Assembly (NCBI GenBank): GCA_017305555.1
Contig: JAFKKM010000012.1
Location: forward strand, 42,447 to 106,446
DNA length: 64,000 bases
DNA from: Hyphomicrobiales bacterium
Lineage (GTDB): Bacteria; Pseudomonadota; Alphaproteobacteria; Rhizobiales; Xanthobacteraceae
Reading direction: 5' to 3'
The position numbers were made by a program, and so were the translations under genes. Of this stretch, positions 44,403 through 53,441 are shown in pieces; position 1 is the first letter of the stretch; each line of letters starts with the position of its first letter. The notes under the pieces are model-generated. The model saw only the letters and a list, made by a program, of their open reading frames with translations. It ran no database searches and had not been told where the DNA came from.

Positions 44403-45647
44403 ATGACGATAACCCGTCGTGAGTTCGCAGTCGGCGCGTCTGGCGTGTTGCTTGGCTCGGTCGCCGCGCCGTTTGTGCGTCGCGCGGGAGCGGCCGATTC
44501 GACCATTCGCATCGGCGTCGTCAACTCGATGAGCGGTGGCCTCGCGGCCTATGCCCAGGAAGGGCAGCCGGCATTTGAATACATCATCAAGAAGATCAAC
44601 GCCGAGGGCGGCATCAAGAGCAAAGGCGGCGCCAAGATCGAACTGATCCAAGCCGACGACACCAGCCAACCGGCCCGCACGGCGACCGAAGCGCGCCGGC
44701 TCATCACCGAAGAGAAGGTGCAACTGCTGACCGGCACGATCCTCAGCGCGCAAATGCTCGCGCTGACTCCGGTGCTCGACGAACTGAAGATGCCGACGCT
44801 CTCGGTGTGGGCCGGCGGCGCGCGTTCGAACTATATGTTCACGCTCGGCTATCCCTATGACCGCGGCTACGCGCAGTCGATGCATGACTTTGTCGTGTTC
44901 CTGCGCGATTCCGAGAAGTTCAAGATCAAGACCGCGGTGATGGGCTATTCGAATTACGAAGCCGGTCAGCAGGTCAACAAGTTCCTGCACGAGAAACTCA
45001 AGGCGAGCGGCATCGAGATCATCGGCGAGGCGCCGCTCGATACCAAGGCGCAGGACCAGACTTCCGCGATGGTCCGCATTCGCTCGCTGAAGCCGGACGT
45101 CGTGGTCGGACTGGTGACGCCGCGCGACGGCATCCTGCTGCATCAGGCGCGCTACAATCTCAATTATCACGGCAGCATCTTCTGCGGCGGCACCGGCGGC
45201 TATTCCGACCTGTCGCTGTGGAAGGATCTGGGACCGGAGATCGGCAAGGCGGTGCTGACCAAGAACCTGTTCGGCATGACTGGGTTCAGCCCCGGCGCCA
45301 AGGTCGATTCGATGCAGAAGATCATCACTGAGCTGCGCGACGTCGCCAAGCTCGACCGCATCGGGCAGGGCGCGATCCAGTACGCGCAGGCCGGCCGCGT
45401 GTTGCAGCAGGTGCTCGAGAACTCGGCGTCGCTCGATAGCGAAGCGCTGCTCACCGCGTTCAAGAAAGTGAACATTCCGTTCGGCGATCCCAATCTCTAT
45501 GTCGCCAAGCCGAAGGGCTTGCAGTTCGCGGAGGATCGCCTGCTCGTGGATGGCAGCGCCATGTTCATCCAGTGGACGCCGGATCAGCAGCAACAGGTGG
45601 TGTTCCCCAAAGAGTTTGCCCAGACCGCTCCACGTCCCCGCGTGTGA
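44403..45647 (+). CDS. ABC substrate-binding protein with Tat-type signal (second operon)
   Basis: A 414-aa periplasmic binding protein. It has a twin-arginine leader (MTITRREFAVGASGVLLGSV ending RRAGAA), which would export it already folded. The mature part has STIRIGVVNSMSGGLAAYAQ and the two-lobed Peripla_BP_6 fold (LTGTILSAQMLALTPVLDEL; MHDFVVFLRDSEKFKIKTAV). It probably binds an organic or amino acid. GGGAGGGAAACCAGG precedes the ATG. The next gene starts inside its stop codon (GTGA). Confidence 0.93.
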   Translation: MTITRREFAVGASGVLLGSVAAPFVRRAGAADSTIRIGVVNSMSGGLAAYAQEGQPAFEYIIKKINAEGGIKSKGGAKIELIQADDTSQPARTATEARRLITEEKVQLLTGTILSAQMLALTPVLDELKMPTLSVWAGGARSNYMFTLGYPYDRGYAQSMHDFVVFLRDSEKFKIKTAVMGYSNYEAGQQVNKFLHEKLKASGIEIIGEAPLDTKAQDQTSAMVRIRSLKPDVVVGLVTPRDGILLHQARYNLNYHGSIFCGGTGGYSDLSLWKDLGPEIGKAVLTKNLFGMTGFSPGAKVDSMQKIITELRDVAKLDRIGQGAIQYAQAGRVLQQVLENSASLDSEALLTAFKKVNIPFGDPNLYVAKPKGLQFAEDRLLVDGSAMFIQWTPDQQQQVVFPKEFAQTAPRPRV

Positions 45648-46375
45648 GTCCGGCCGTGGCGCTGCTCGAGGTTGACAAGGTCACCAGACGGTTTGGCGGC
45701 CTCGTTGCCGTCAACAATGTGAGCTTTGCGGTGACCGAGGGGGAGATCCTCGGCATCATCGGCCCCAACGGCGCGGGCAAGACCACGCTGTTCAGCGTGA
45801 TCTCCGGCTTCATTCCGCCAAGCGACGGCGAGATCCGCTTCGCCGGCGAAAATATCGTCGGCGTGTCGCCGGATCGGCTCGTGCGGAAGGGGCTGGTTCG
45901 CAGTTTCCAGGTGGTGCAGACCTTCGCCGATATGACAGCGCTCGACGTCGTGACGACGGCCGCGCTGACGCGACGGCCGATCCGCGAGGCGATCGACTAT
46001 GCGGCGCATGTGCTTCAACGCGTCGGGATGGCCGGCAAGGAATTGCTCACCCCGGCGACGCTGTCGCTGCAAGATAAAAAACTGCTCGAACTCGCGAAGT
46101 GTCTCGCCACCGATCCGCGCTGCATCCTGCTCGACGAGGTGATGGCCGGACTGACCATCGCCGAAACCGAAGCGCCGATGGCGATCGTCCGTGAATTGAA
46201 CAGCCAGGGCGTCACCATCGTCATGGTGGAGCACGTCATGCCGGTGATCATGCGGCTGGCGACGCGCATCGTCGTCATCAATTTCGGTGAGAAGATCGCA
46301 GAAGCCACGCCGGAAGAGATCATCAAGGATCAACGGGTCATCGACGCCTATTTCGGAGAGCATCTCGATGCTTGA
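45644..46375 (+). CDS. livG: ABC transporter ATPase, LivG type
   Basis: A 243-aa ATP-binding subunit. Walker A IGPNGAGKTTLFSVISG, then GLVRSFQVVQTFADMTALDV, signature-like TLSLQDKKLLELAKCLA (LSLQDKK in place of LSGGQ, a recurring LivG-type variant), Walker B CILLDEVMAGLT. GTG start at 45644 overlaps the previous stop. The usual DEP Walker-B proline is replaced by DEV, a notable deviation. It works with LivF, LivH and LivM of the same operon. Confidence 0.92.
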   Translation: MSPAVALLEVDKVTRRFGGLVAVNNVSFAVTEGEILGIIGPNGAGKTTLFSVISGFIPPSDGEIRFAGENIVGVSPDRLVRKGLVRSFQVVQTFADMTALDVVTTAALTRRPIREAIDYAAHVLQRVGMAGKELLTPATLSLQDKKLLELAKCLATDPRCILLDEVMAGLTIAETEAPMAIVRELNSQGVTIVMVEHVMPVIMRLATRIVVINFGEKIAEATPEEIIKDQRVIDAYFGEHLDA

Positions 46376-47072
46376 GGTCGATCATCTGGTCACGGGCTAT
46401 GGCGGTGTGCCGGTGCTGCACGACGTCTCGCTGACGTTGAGCGCAGGCGAGATCGTCGGGCTGCTCGGAGCCAACAATGCCGGCAAGACGACGCTGATCA
46501 ATAGCCTGTCCGGCATGTATGCGCCGATGTCGGGCCGCATCCGCTTCGAGGGGCAGGACGTCACCGCGATGACGCCCAAGCAACGCGTCGAGATCGGCAT
46601 CATTCAGGTTCCGGAAGGCCGGCTGGTGTTTCCGGAAATGAGCGTGCGCGAAAACCTGCTCCTGGGCGGCATCAACGCGCGAGCGCGGGCGCATCGTCCG
46701 CGCCAGATGGATCATGTGCTGGAGTTGTTTCCCCGCTTGCAGGAGCGTCTCGGGCAAAATGCCGGCACGCTCTCCGGCGGCGAGCAGCAGATGCTGGCGA
46801 TCGGTCGGGCGCTGATGGCGGAAGCGAAACTGCTGATGCTGGACGAGCCGTCGCTCGGACTGTCGCCGCTGTTCGTGCAGTACATTTTCGGCATTATCGA
46901 TCGGCTTCATGCCGAGGGATTGTCGATCCTGCTGATCGAGCAGAATCTCAATCTGACGCTGCGCCACGCGCAGCGATGCTATGTGCTTGAGCGCGGCAAG
47001 GTAGCCGTCGAGGGGGCGTCCGATGTGGTCAAGGACGATCCGCGGACACGCCGCGCCTATCTCGGGCTTTGA
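46368..47072 (+). CDS. livF: ABC transporter ATPase, LivF type
   Basis: A 234-aa ATP-binding subunit. Walker A LGANNAGKTTLINSLSG (GANNAGKT rather than GPNGAGKT), signature GTLSGGEQQMLAIGRALMAE, Walker B LLMLDEPSLGLSP and ILLIEQNLNLTLRHAQ. GGAGAG precedes ATG 46368, which overlaps the livG end by 8 bases. It completes the ATPase pair. Confidence 0.94.
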   Translation: MLEVDHLVTGYGGVPVLHDVSLTLSAGEIVGLLGANNAGKTTLINSLSGMYAPMSGRIRFEGQDVTAMTPKQRVEIGIIQVPEGRLVFPEMSVRENLLLGGINARARAHRPRQMDHVLELFPRLQERLGQNAGTLSGGEQQMLAIGRALMAEAKLLMLDEPSLGLSPLFVQYIFGIIDRLHAEGLSILLIEQNLNLTLRHAQRCYVLERGKVAVEGASDVVKDDPRTRRAYLGL

Positions 47073-47112
47073 AATGAACGTTTTAATCGGCGGCAACTGA
47101 GCGGAGACCGAC

Positions 47113-47979
47113 GTGGCCGAATTTCTGCAAGCGCTGGCGCAAGGCCTGCTGATCGGAAGCACCTACGGGCTGTTGGCGCTCGGGATGGGGCTGGTCTACG
47201 GCGTCAGCGGTGTCGTCAATTTCTCGCACGGCGATTTCATTTCGCTCGGCATGTTCCTGTGCCTGGGATTGTATTCGGCGCTTGCGCTCGATCCCTATGT
47301 TTCGCTGATCATCACTGTGCCGCTGATGACGGTGATCGGCGGGCTGGTCTACTGGTATCTGCTGCGGCCGATGGTCGGCCATCAATTCCTGATGGTGGTG
47401 CAGCTCACGTTGGGCCTCAGCCTCGTCTTGCAGAACGGCATTCTGATGGTGTTCGGCGGCCAGCCCGCGCGTACGCCGTCGGTGGTTGAATCCAAACTGC
47501 TTATTCTCGGTGACGTCGTCGTCCGCGTCCCGCACGTCATTGCCTTCGTGGTGTCGTTCGCGATGGCCATCGGGCTTTACATCATGCTGCGCTCGACCGA
47601 CTTCGGGCGCTCGATCCGAGCTGTTCATCAGAACGCCCATGCGGCGGCGCTGATGGGGGTCGATGTCAGCCGCGTGCAGACGCTGACCTTCGCGCTCGGC
47701 ATCGGAATCCTGGCGATCGCGGCGGCGCTGCTGCTACCGGGGACGCCGATCCAGCCGGCGCAAGGACTGCGCTACACGGTGATCACGCTGATCGTGGTGG
47801 CGCTCGGCGGCATGACCAACTTCGTCGGCATCATGCTCGGCGGTTTGATCATCGGCCTCTCGGAGGCTTACGGCACCATCTATCTGTCCGACACGTTGGG
47901 CATGTTGCTGCCATACGGCATCTTCGTGCTGATCATGCTGTTCCGGCCTCAAGGGCTCACCTGGAGTTCGTCGCGATGA
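47113..47979 (+). CDS. livH: ABC transporter permease, LivH type
   Basis: A 288-aa permease starting with GTG after GGAGACCGAC. Helices include AEFLQALAQGLLIGSTYGLL and GLVYGVSGVVNFSHGDFISL, the latter with the conserved NFSHGD of LivH proteins; the coupling loop is SIRAVHQNAHAAALMGVDVS. It has standard length. The gene overlaps the livM start by 4 bases. Confidence 0.94.
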   Translation: MAEFLQALAQGLLIGSTYGLLALGMGLVYGVSGVVNFSHGDFISLGMFLCLGLYSALALDPYVSLIITVPLMTVIGGLVYWYLLRPMVGHQFLMVVQLTLGLSLVLQNGILMVFGGQPARTPSVVESKLLILGDVVVRVPHVIAFVVSFAMAIGLYIMLRSTDFGRSIRAVHQNAHAAALMGVDVSRVQTLTFALGIGILAIAAALLLPGTPIQPAQGLRYTVITLIVVALGGMTNFVGIMLGGLIIGLSEAYGTIYLSDTLGMLLPYGIFVLIMLFRPQGLTWSSSR

Positions 47980-48968
47980 GGCAGGAATTCTACAAGACGC
48001 TGATGTCGCCGGTATGGCTCGTCGTTCTGCTGCTGGCGGTGGTCGTGCCTCCGCTGTTGCCGTCGTATTATCTGCACATCGTTATCCTGTCGCTGGTCTA
48101 CGTCGCGCTGGCGTCCGCATGGAATATCGTCGGCGGCATGGCCGGACAGATTTCGCTGGCGCACAGCCTGTTCATCGGCACCGGCGCGATGCTGTCGACA
48201 GCGTTGTTGCTGAAGCTCGGCATCAACATGTGGCTGGGTTTGGTGATCTCGGCGGTGATCTCCGGTGTGATGGGCGCGATGATCGCGTGGATCGATTTCC
48301 GCTTTCGATTGGGCCATCTCTCGTTCGTGCTGATCACGCTGGCGTTTGCCGAGATGGGAACCGTGATCGTGGAGGGTTGGGATTTCCTCGGCGGGGCATC
48401 GGGATTGCTGCTGCCGCAGGATAAGGGAGATTTTCTCGCCTTTCAGTTCGGGGGCGGCATCGGTGCGTTCTGGGTCATGCTGGTGCTGGCGATCGTCAGC
48501 ATCCTGATCAATGTCGCGATCCTGAATGCGCCGCTCGGCTATTACCTGCGCACCATCCGCGACAATGAAAATGCCGCGCGCGCCATCGGCGTCAACATCC
48601 TGCGCTACAAGGTTGCGGCGATGGTGATCTCGGCGATGCTGAGTTCGGTGATCGGTACGGCCTACGTTCGTTATCTCACGTTCGCTGATCCCTATTTGCT
48701 GGTGTCTCCGATCATCATTATCGAGGTAGTGCTGTTCGCCACCGTCGGCGGATTGGGGCGGGCTTACGGCCCAGCATTCGGCGCCTTGCTGCTGGTACCG
48801 CTCGGCGAAATCCTGCGCGGCAAACTGGGCGGTACGCTGCCGGGATTGCACTATTTCATCTATGGCGTCGTTGTCATCGCCGTCATTCTGATGACGCCGC
48901 GTGGACTTCTCCCGCTGTTCGAGAAGTGGTTTTCACGCGCGCGGCCGAAGGCGGCGACGACAAAATAA
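47976..48968 (+). CDS. livM: ABC transporter permease, LivM type
   Basis: A 330-aa permease, last of the operon. Helices LVVLLLAVVVPPLLPSYYLH and ASAWNIVGGMAGQISLAHSL (AGQISLGHA-like LivM motif), and the coupling loop YYLRTIRDNENAARAIGVNI. A hairpin with T run follows at 48972, closing the operon of binding protein, LivG, LivF, LivH and LivM. Confidence 0.94.
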   Translation: MRQEFYKTLMSPVWLVVLLLAVVVPPLLPSYYLHIVILSLVYVALASAWNIVGGMAGQISLAHSLFIGTGAMLSTALLLKLGINMWLGLVISAVISGVMGAMIAWIDFRFRLGHLSFVLITLAFAEMGTVIVEGWDFLGGASGLLLPQDKGDFLAFQFGGGIGAFWVMLVLAIVSILINVAILNAPLGYYLRTIRDNENAARAIGVNILRYKVAAMVISAMLSSVIGTAYVRYLTFADPYLLVSPIIIIEVVLFATVGGLGRAYGPAFGALLLVPLGEILRGKLGGTLPGLHYFIYGVVVIAVILMTPRGLLPLFEKWFSRARPKAATTK

Positions 48969-48971
48969 GCA

Positions 48972-48992
48972 CGCCGCTGCACGGCGGGTTTT
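48972..48992 (+). terminator. Probable terminator of the second ABC operon
   Basis: Stem CGCCG / CGGCG with loop CTGCA followed by GGTTTTC, three bases after the livM stop. The stem is short, so confidence is moderate. It separates the operon from the convergent TetR gene. Confidence 0.5.
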
Positions 48993-49014
48993 CGCGAGCG
49001 CTCCGAAGCCGGGT

Positions 49015-49668
49015 TCAGGGCCGCAGCGATTGCATGACGAAGTCGACTACGTGCTTGCGCCGGGCACGCAACGCGCTCTTGCTTTTTAGATCCTTGCCGA
49101 GGATCGCTGAAAGCGTCGGCATTCCGGAAAAGTAAAAATAGCTGAGCGCGGTGATCGAGATATAGAGCTGTTCGGGACTGACGCCCTTACGGAACAGGCC
49201 GTCGCGAACGCCCTGCGACAAAGTCCGCGAGAAGATGCGGAGCAGCGGCGTGCGGATATCCGCGAAATGCGTCAGATTGCGCACATGAGCGGCGTCGTTG
49301 CGGTTCTCGTCGTTCAGGATCGCAACGAAGTCCGGATGCTGTTCGAGATAGTCGAACGAGCTTTGAATGAGTTTACGGAGCGCCTGATCGGGATCGAGAC
49401 CGTCGACGTTGAAGGCGCGTTCGTGTTGCACGATCTCGTCGTACATCCATTCAAGAACCGCGAAGTAGATCGCGTCCTTGTCGCCGAAGTAATGATAGAC
49501 CAGTTGTTTGTTGACGCCGGCCTGTGCGGCGATTTCGTCGACCCGGGCGCCGGCCAATCCGTTGCGCGAGAACTCCCGCCGGGCTGCGACGAGCAATTTC
49601 CGGCGGGTGCTTGCGGGATCGCGGCGGCGTGGCACCGCGCAAGGCTCGTTCAAGCGGAAGTCGGTCAT
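49015..49668 (-). CDS. TetR-family transcriptional regulator
   Basis: A 217-aa regulator. N-terminal helix-turn-helix (RRKLLVAARREFSRNGLAGA; VDEIAAQAGVNKQLVYHYFG) is a textbook TetR motif, followed by a helical ligand domain (FSRTLSQGVRDGLFRKGVSP). It converges with the second ABC operon, whose expression it may control, but its own operators must lie upstream at 49669-49800. No ligand can be inferred. Confidence 0.92.
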   Translation of the reverse strand: MTDFRLNEPCAVPRRRDPASTRRKLLVAARREFSRNGLAGARVDEIAAQAGVNKQLVYHYFGDKDAIYFAVLEWMYDEIVQHERAFNVDGLDPDQALRKLIQSSFDYLEQHPDFVAILNDENRNDAAHVRNLTHFADIRTPLLRIFSRTLSQGVRDGLFRKGVSPEQLYISITALSYFYFSGMPTLSAILGKDLKSKSALRARRKHVVDFVMQSLRP

Positions 49669-49683
49669 TTCTCAACCAGGCAG

Positions 49684-49693
49684 TCATTAATGA
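49684..49693. promoter_or_regulatory. Palindrome upstream of the TetR gene
   Basis: TCATTAATGA, a perfect 10-base palindrome 16 bases before the TetR start codon. It is a candidate self-repression site; short AT palindromes also arise by chance. Confidence 0.35.
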
Positions 49694-49774
49694 AAAACAA
49701 CGCGGATATATCGGCAGTGGCAGAAAGATCGATCCGCAATCAATGTTATATACGGAGAATCGCGGTCGGCATTC

Positions 49775-49791
49775 AAAAATGTGGCATTTTT
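49775..49791. promoter_or_regulatory. AT-rich inverted repeat between TetR and pncB
   Basis: AAAAATG, TGG, CATTTTT: perfect 7-base arms. It lacks GC and a T run in the right place for a terminator, so a binding site is more likely, if functional at all. Confidence 0.35.
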
Positions 49792-49940
49792 AGTCGAATG
49801 CGTGCTTCAAAATGTAGTCCGAGAGATTGGACTGGTAAACGCTGTACTGTCGTCGCGCCATGCATCCACCTGCGGCCTGACGGAGTGGCCGTACAAAATT
49901 TGCACGACTCTTCCTGCGGATGGATTGCCGGCAGAAGGGC

Positions 49941-51245
49941 TCAGACGCGAACGGGACTGCGAACGCGGCCGGTATCGCCAAAAACGCGAAGGTAGCGTGC
50001 GGTCTCGGCGGCGTCGCCGGTGGCCTTTTCAGGATTGTCGGACAGCTTGACGGCGGGGCGTCCGTTCACCGACGTCACCTTGCACACGATCGAGATCGGA
50101 TCGAGGTCCGTGGTCGGATCGGGCGCGCACCCGACGAAATCGTTGGTCAGGTTAGTGCCCCAACCGAAGGAGACGCGGACGCGGCCTGCGAAATGATAAT
50201 ACGCCTCCTCGATGGAAGCTGTGTCCATGCCGTCGGAAAACACCAGCAGCTTCTCGCGGGGATCGCGTCCTTTCGCCTTCCACCACGCGATGATTTCTTC
50301 GCCGGCCTGGATCGGCGGTGCGCTGTCGGGGCGGAAACCGGTCCAGTCGGCAACCCAGTCCGGGGCATCGCGCAGGAAGGCCTTGGTGCCGAACGCATCG
50401 GGCAGGGCGATCAGCAGGTTGCCGCCATAGGTATGCCGCCACTGATCGAGAATGCGGTAGGGCGCCCAACGTAATTCTGTATCGTCATTGGCAAGGGCGG
50501 CGGCAACCATCGGCAGCTCGTGCGCGTTGGTGCCGATCGCTTCCAGATCACTGTCCATGGCCAGCAGGACGTTCGAGGTTCCGGTGAAGGCCGGGCCGAG
50601 GCCTTCCTTGACGGCTTCGACGCACCAGCGTTGCCACAGGAAGCCATGGCGTCGCCGCGTGCCGAAGTCGGACAGCCGCAGACCGTCCAGCGTTTTCAGC
50701 CGTTCAACCTTGGTCCACAGCTTGGCCTTGGCGCGCGCATAGAGCACGTCGAGGGCAAATCGGCCTTGCCCCTTCATGGCCTGGCGCGAGCGCAGTTCGT
50801 TGAGAATGGCGAGCGCAGGAATTTCCCACATCGTCGTGTAGGCCCAGGGGCCGTGAAAATGCAGTTCGTATTGGCCGTCGACCTTGCGCAGTTCGTACTC
50901 CGGCAAGCGGAAGTCGCCGAGCCAGCGAATGAACTCCGGCGAGAACATCTGGGTCTTGCCGTAGAACGTATTACCGGCAAGCCAGATCAGTTCCTTCTTG
51001 CTGAAACGGATGGTGCGGGCATGGTCGAGTTGCGCCCGCAACTCGCTTTCGTCGATGACTTCGGCGAGGCGGACGTGACGGCTGCGATTGATCACCGAGA
51101 ATGTGACGTGCTCGTCCGGGTAGAATTCCCGGATCATCTGCATCATCAGCAATTTATAGAAATCGGTATCGAGCAGGCTGCGGATGATGGGATCCAGCCG
51201 CCAGCCATGGTCGTAGGTTCGCGTCGCGATATCTGTGACAGCCAT
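49941..51245 (-). CDS. pncB: Nicotinate phosphoribosyltransferase PncB
   Basis: A 434-aa enzyme of NAD salvage, forming nicotinate mononucleotide from nicotinate and PRPP with ATP help. The N-terminus [20 protein letters not shown] is the family hallmark (LLDTDxYKL), later [20 protein letters not shown] with the catalytic His, [20 protein letters not shown] and [20 protein letters not shown] and [10 protein letters not shown]. Full length; not in an obvious operon. Confidence 0.96.
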   Translation of the reverse strand: MAVTDIATRTYDHGWRLDPIIRSLLDTDFYKLLMMQMIREFYPDEHVTFSVINRSRHVRLAEVIDESELRAQLDHARTIRFSKKELIWLAGNTFYGKTQMFSPEFIRWLGDFRLPEYELRKVDGQYELHFHGPWAYTTMWEIPALAILNELRSRQAMKGQGRFALDVLYARAKAKLWTKVERLKTLDGLRLSDFGTRRRHGFLWQRWCVEAVKEGLGPAFTGTSNVLLAMDSDLEAIGTNAHELPMVAAALANDDTELRWAPYRILDQWRHTYGGNLLIALPDAFGTKAFLRDAPDWVADWTGFRPDSAPPIQAGEEIIAWWKAKGRDPREKLLVFSDGMDTASIEEAYYHFAGRVRVSFGWGTNLTNDFVGCAPDPTTDLDPISIVCKVTSVNGRPAVKLSDNPEKATGDAAETARYLRVFGDTGRVRSPVRV

Positions 51246-51382
51246 GAGGGGAGCTTATAGCTCAGCCTCCGGCAACCGCCTAGCCGTCGGCCCGCGTGCG
51301 ACCTATGCGATGGCGCAATCGGCATATGCACGACCGCCCCGGCGCGACATCCTGTCAGTGCCGAGCGCGGGGCTATGCGATT

Positions 51383-51413
51383 CTGGCGGCCGGCGTCGCA
51401 CGCCGGCCGCCAG
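51383..51413 (-). terminator. Very strong hairpin after the orphan binding-protein gene
   Basis: Perfect 13-base arms CTGGCGGCCGGCG / CGCCGGCCGCCAG with loop TCGCA, 12 bases past the stop of the minus-strand binding-protein gene. There is no T run, so it may protect the mRNA end or terminate by another route. Confidence 0.65.
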
Positions 51414-51424
51414 TCAACGGGCGA

Positions 51425-52699
51425 TCAGTTCGGCAGCTTGATGAACTTCGGATACTTCAGCTTGCCTTCCGCGATTTTCTTCGGCCAGACCGTGACCTGC
51501 TTGCCGTCCTGCCACTGGAAGACCAGCCCGTTGACGGCGTCGGGACCATAGACCAGGCCGTGGGTGAATTTATCGGTGCGACCATAGAATTTGATCGTGC
51601 CGATGGTGCCCTCGTAGTTGGTCTTTTCCATTTCGGCGACCATCTTGTCGGGATCGGTCGATCCCGCGCGCTGGATCGCCTGGGCGATGATGTAGACATC
51701 GTCGTAGGCGGTATAGCCGGTATAGGCCGGTGCCTTGCCGAACTTTTTCTTGAAGGCTTCGGCGAACGGCTTTGTCTTTGGCGTCACCGCGACGTTCTCG
51801 GTGGCGACCGCCAGCGACGGGATGCCGTCGGCCGCGCCGTTGGTGTCGGCCCAGAAGGTCGGGCTCAGCGCCTGCGCACTGATGCCGAACATCGGGATCG
51901 GGACCTGCTGGTTCTTCCATTGCACGGTCGGCTGCACACCGACGTGCGAAATGCCGGTGATGATGACATCCGGCTTCTGCCCCTCGATCTTGTTGAAGAT
52001 CGGCGTGAAGTCAGTGGTATCCGGGGAGAAGCGGATGTGATCGGTGACCTTCAGGCCGATCTTCGGCAGGCATTCCTCGTAGCCGACATCGAGCGGCTTG
52101 GTCCAGGCGGCGTCCTCGCTCATGATCGCGGCGGTCTTCATTTTCAAACCGTCGACCAGCAATTCCTTCGCGGCGTCGCAGACGGCCTGGGCCTGCGCCG
52201 CCGACGTCAGGTAGCCGTGGAAGGTGTACTTGTTCTTGTCGTAATCGTCGTGGACCGGGCGGGTGATTTCATTGCTCGCCGCGCCGGGCGTGATCAGCGG
52301 TACTTTCAGCCGCGCCGCCCATGGCTCCAACGCCAGCACCACCTCGCTGATGTAGCTCGCGATCACCGCGCTGACCTTGTCCTCGGACACGGCGCGCTGG
52401 AATGCACGTACGGAATCGGCCGATGAACTCTTGTTGTCGTAGGTGATGATTTCGATCTTGCGGCCGTTAATGCCGCCCTTGGCGTTGATCTCGTCGGCGG
52501 CAATCTGCGCGCCACCCGGCGTCGCCGCACCGGCGATCGACTGCACTTCCGCGATAACCCCGATCTTGATCGGGCCATTGGCCTGTGCGAACGCGATGGT
52601 GCTGGATCCGGCAACGACCGAACCCGCGAGGAACGCTGCCGCAACAGCCAGCGATCTGGCGCGTGGCCCGACCGTCACGTTGAGAACCGAAGATTTCAT
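51425..52699 (-). CDS. Orphan ABC substrate-binding protein
   Basis: A 424-aa periplasmic binding protein (Peripla_BP_6). Signal peptide about residues 1-38 (SLAVAAAFLAGSVVAGSSTI), mature part NGPIKIGVIAEVQSIAGAAT, KGGINGRKIEIITYDNKSSS, and the lobe hinge ALEPWAARLKVPLITPGAAS. No permease or ATPase gene adjoins it, so it must feed a transporter encoded elsewhere, perhaps one of the two here. Start at ATG 52699 with GGGAGA; the longer frame upstream is not supported. Confidence 0.92.
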   Translation of the reverse strand: MKSSVLNVTVGPRARSLAVAAAFLAGSVVAGSSTIAFAQANGPIKIGVIAEVQSIAGAATPGGAQIAADEINAKGGINGRKIEIITYDNKSSSADSVRAFQRAVSEDKVSAVIASYISEVVLALEPWAARLKVPLITPGAASNEITRPVHDDYDKNKYTFHGYLTSAAQAQAVCDAAKELLVDGLKMKTAAIMSEDAAWTKPLDVGYEECLPKIGLKVTDHIRFSPDTTDFTPIFNKIEGQKPDVIITGISHVGVQPTVQWKNQQVPIPMFGISAQALSPTFWADTNGAADGIPSLAVATENVAVTPKTKPFAEAFKKKFGKAPAYTGYTAYDDVYIIAQAIQRAGSTDPDKMVAEMEKTNYEGTIGTIKFYGRTDKFTHGLVYGPDAVNGLVFQWQDGKQVTVWPKKIAEGKLKYPKFIKLPN

Positions 52700-53020
52700 C
52701 GAGCATTTCTCCCTGTCTGTACCGCTTGGGTTGCGGCTTGATGCAAACTCAACACAATGAGCAGGGTGAATCAACGCGCAGCAGCCCAGGGCGGCGAATG
52801 GCTGCCGTGCATATCCGCATCGTCGCCATTTTGGTTTGTCGCGCACGAGCGACCAGGATTTATCATGGCCGCACCAATGGCTTCCAACGCCGAATGATTT
52901 CCAGATCGCGTGGAAACACTATAGAAGGGGATTGAAGTGCAGCAGCCGGAGCGGGAGGCGGCCACATTGCGGTCATGCCCTGATGCTCCAAGCGATTGAA
53001 CAAGAAAGAGCCCTGTCACC
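52700..53020. other. Intergenic region between divergent genes
   Basis: About 320 bases upstream of both the orphan binding-protein gene and the lipoprotein gene, so both promoters should lie here. I see no palindrome or consensus box clear enough to name. Confidence 0.5.
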
Positions 53021-53425
53021 ATGTCGTTTCTGTCCACCGACCGGAAATTTGGCATTCGAGTCGTGTCCATGGCTGTCCTGGCGGCGTCGGGCCTAAGCCT
53101 TGGCGGCTGTGCGGGCGCGGGTGACAGCGCATTGTCGGGAGCGTTTGTCGATCCGGCGAAGTATGAACTCTACGACTGCAAGCAACTCGAAGCGGAACGC
53201 AAATCGCTGGAGGCACGCACCGCGGAGTTGCAAGGCTACATCGATAAAGCCCGGACCGGCACGGCTGGCACGGTGGTCGGTGAAATGGCCTATCGCAATG
53301 ACTACATTTCCACTCGCGCATCGCTGAAGCTCGCCAACGAGGCTTGGGAGCGCGGCAAATGTGCCGCGACCGCACCGCCCGTGGCGGCGCCGGCAAGCAA
53401 AGGCAAGGGCCGCGCCGGCCATTGA
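53021..53425 (+). CDS. Putative small lipoprotein
   Basis: A 134-aa protein with a lipoprotein-type leader: hydrophobic MAVLAASGLSLGGC with the lipobox LGGC, so the cysteine near residue 30 would be lipidated. The mature part is helical and charged (CKQLEAERKSLEARTAELQG), a possible coiled coil, with further cysteines and a basic alanine/proline-rich tail (AAPASKGKGRAGH). No named family is recognised. Confidence 0.78.
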   Translation: MSFLSTDRKFGIRVVSMAVLAASGLSLGGCAGAGDSALSGAFVDPAKYELYDCKQLEAERKSLEARTAELQGYIDKARTGTAGTVVGEMAYRNDYISTRASLKLANEAWERGKCAATAPPVAAPASKGKGRAGH

Positions 53426-53441
53426 TGCATCGCTCCGAACG

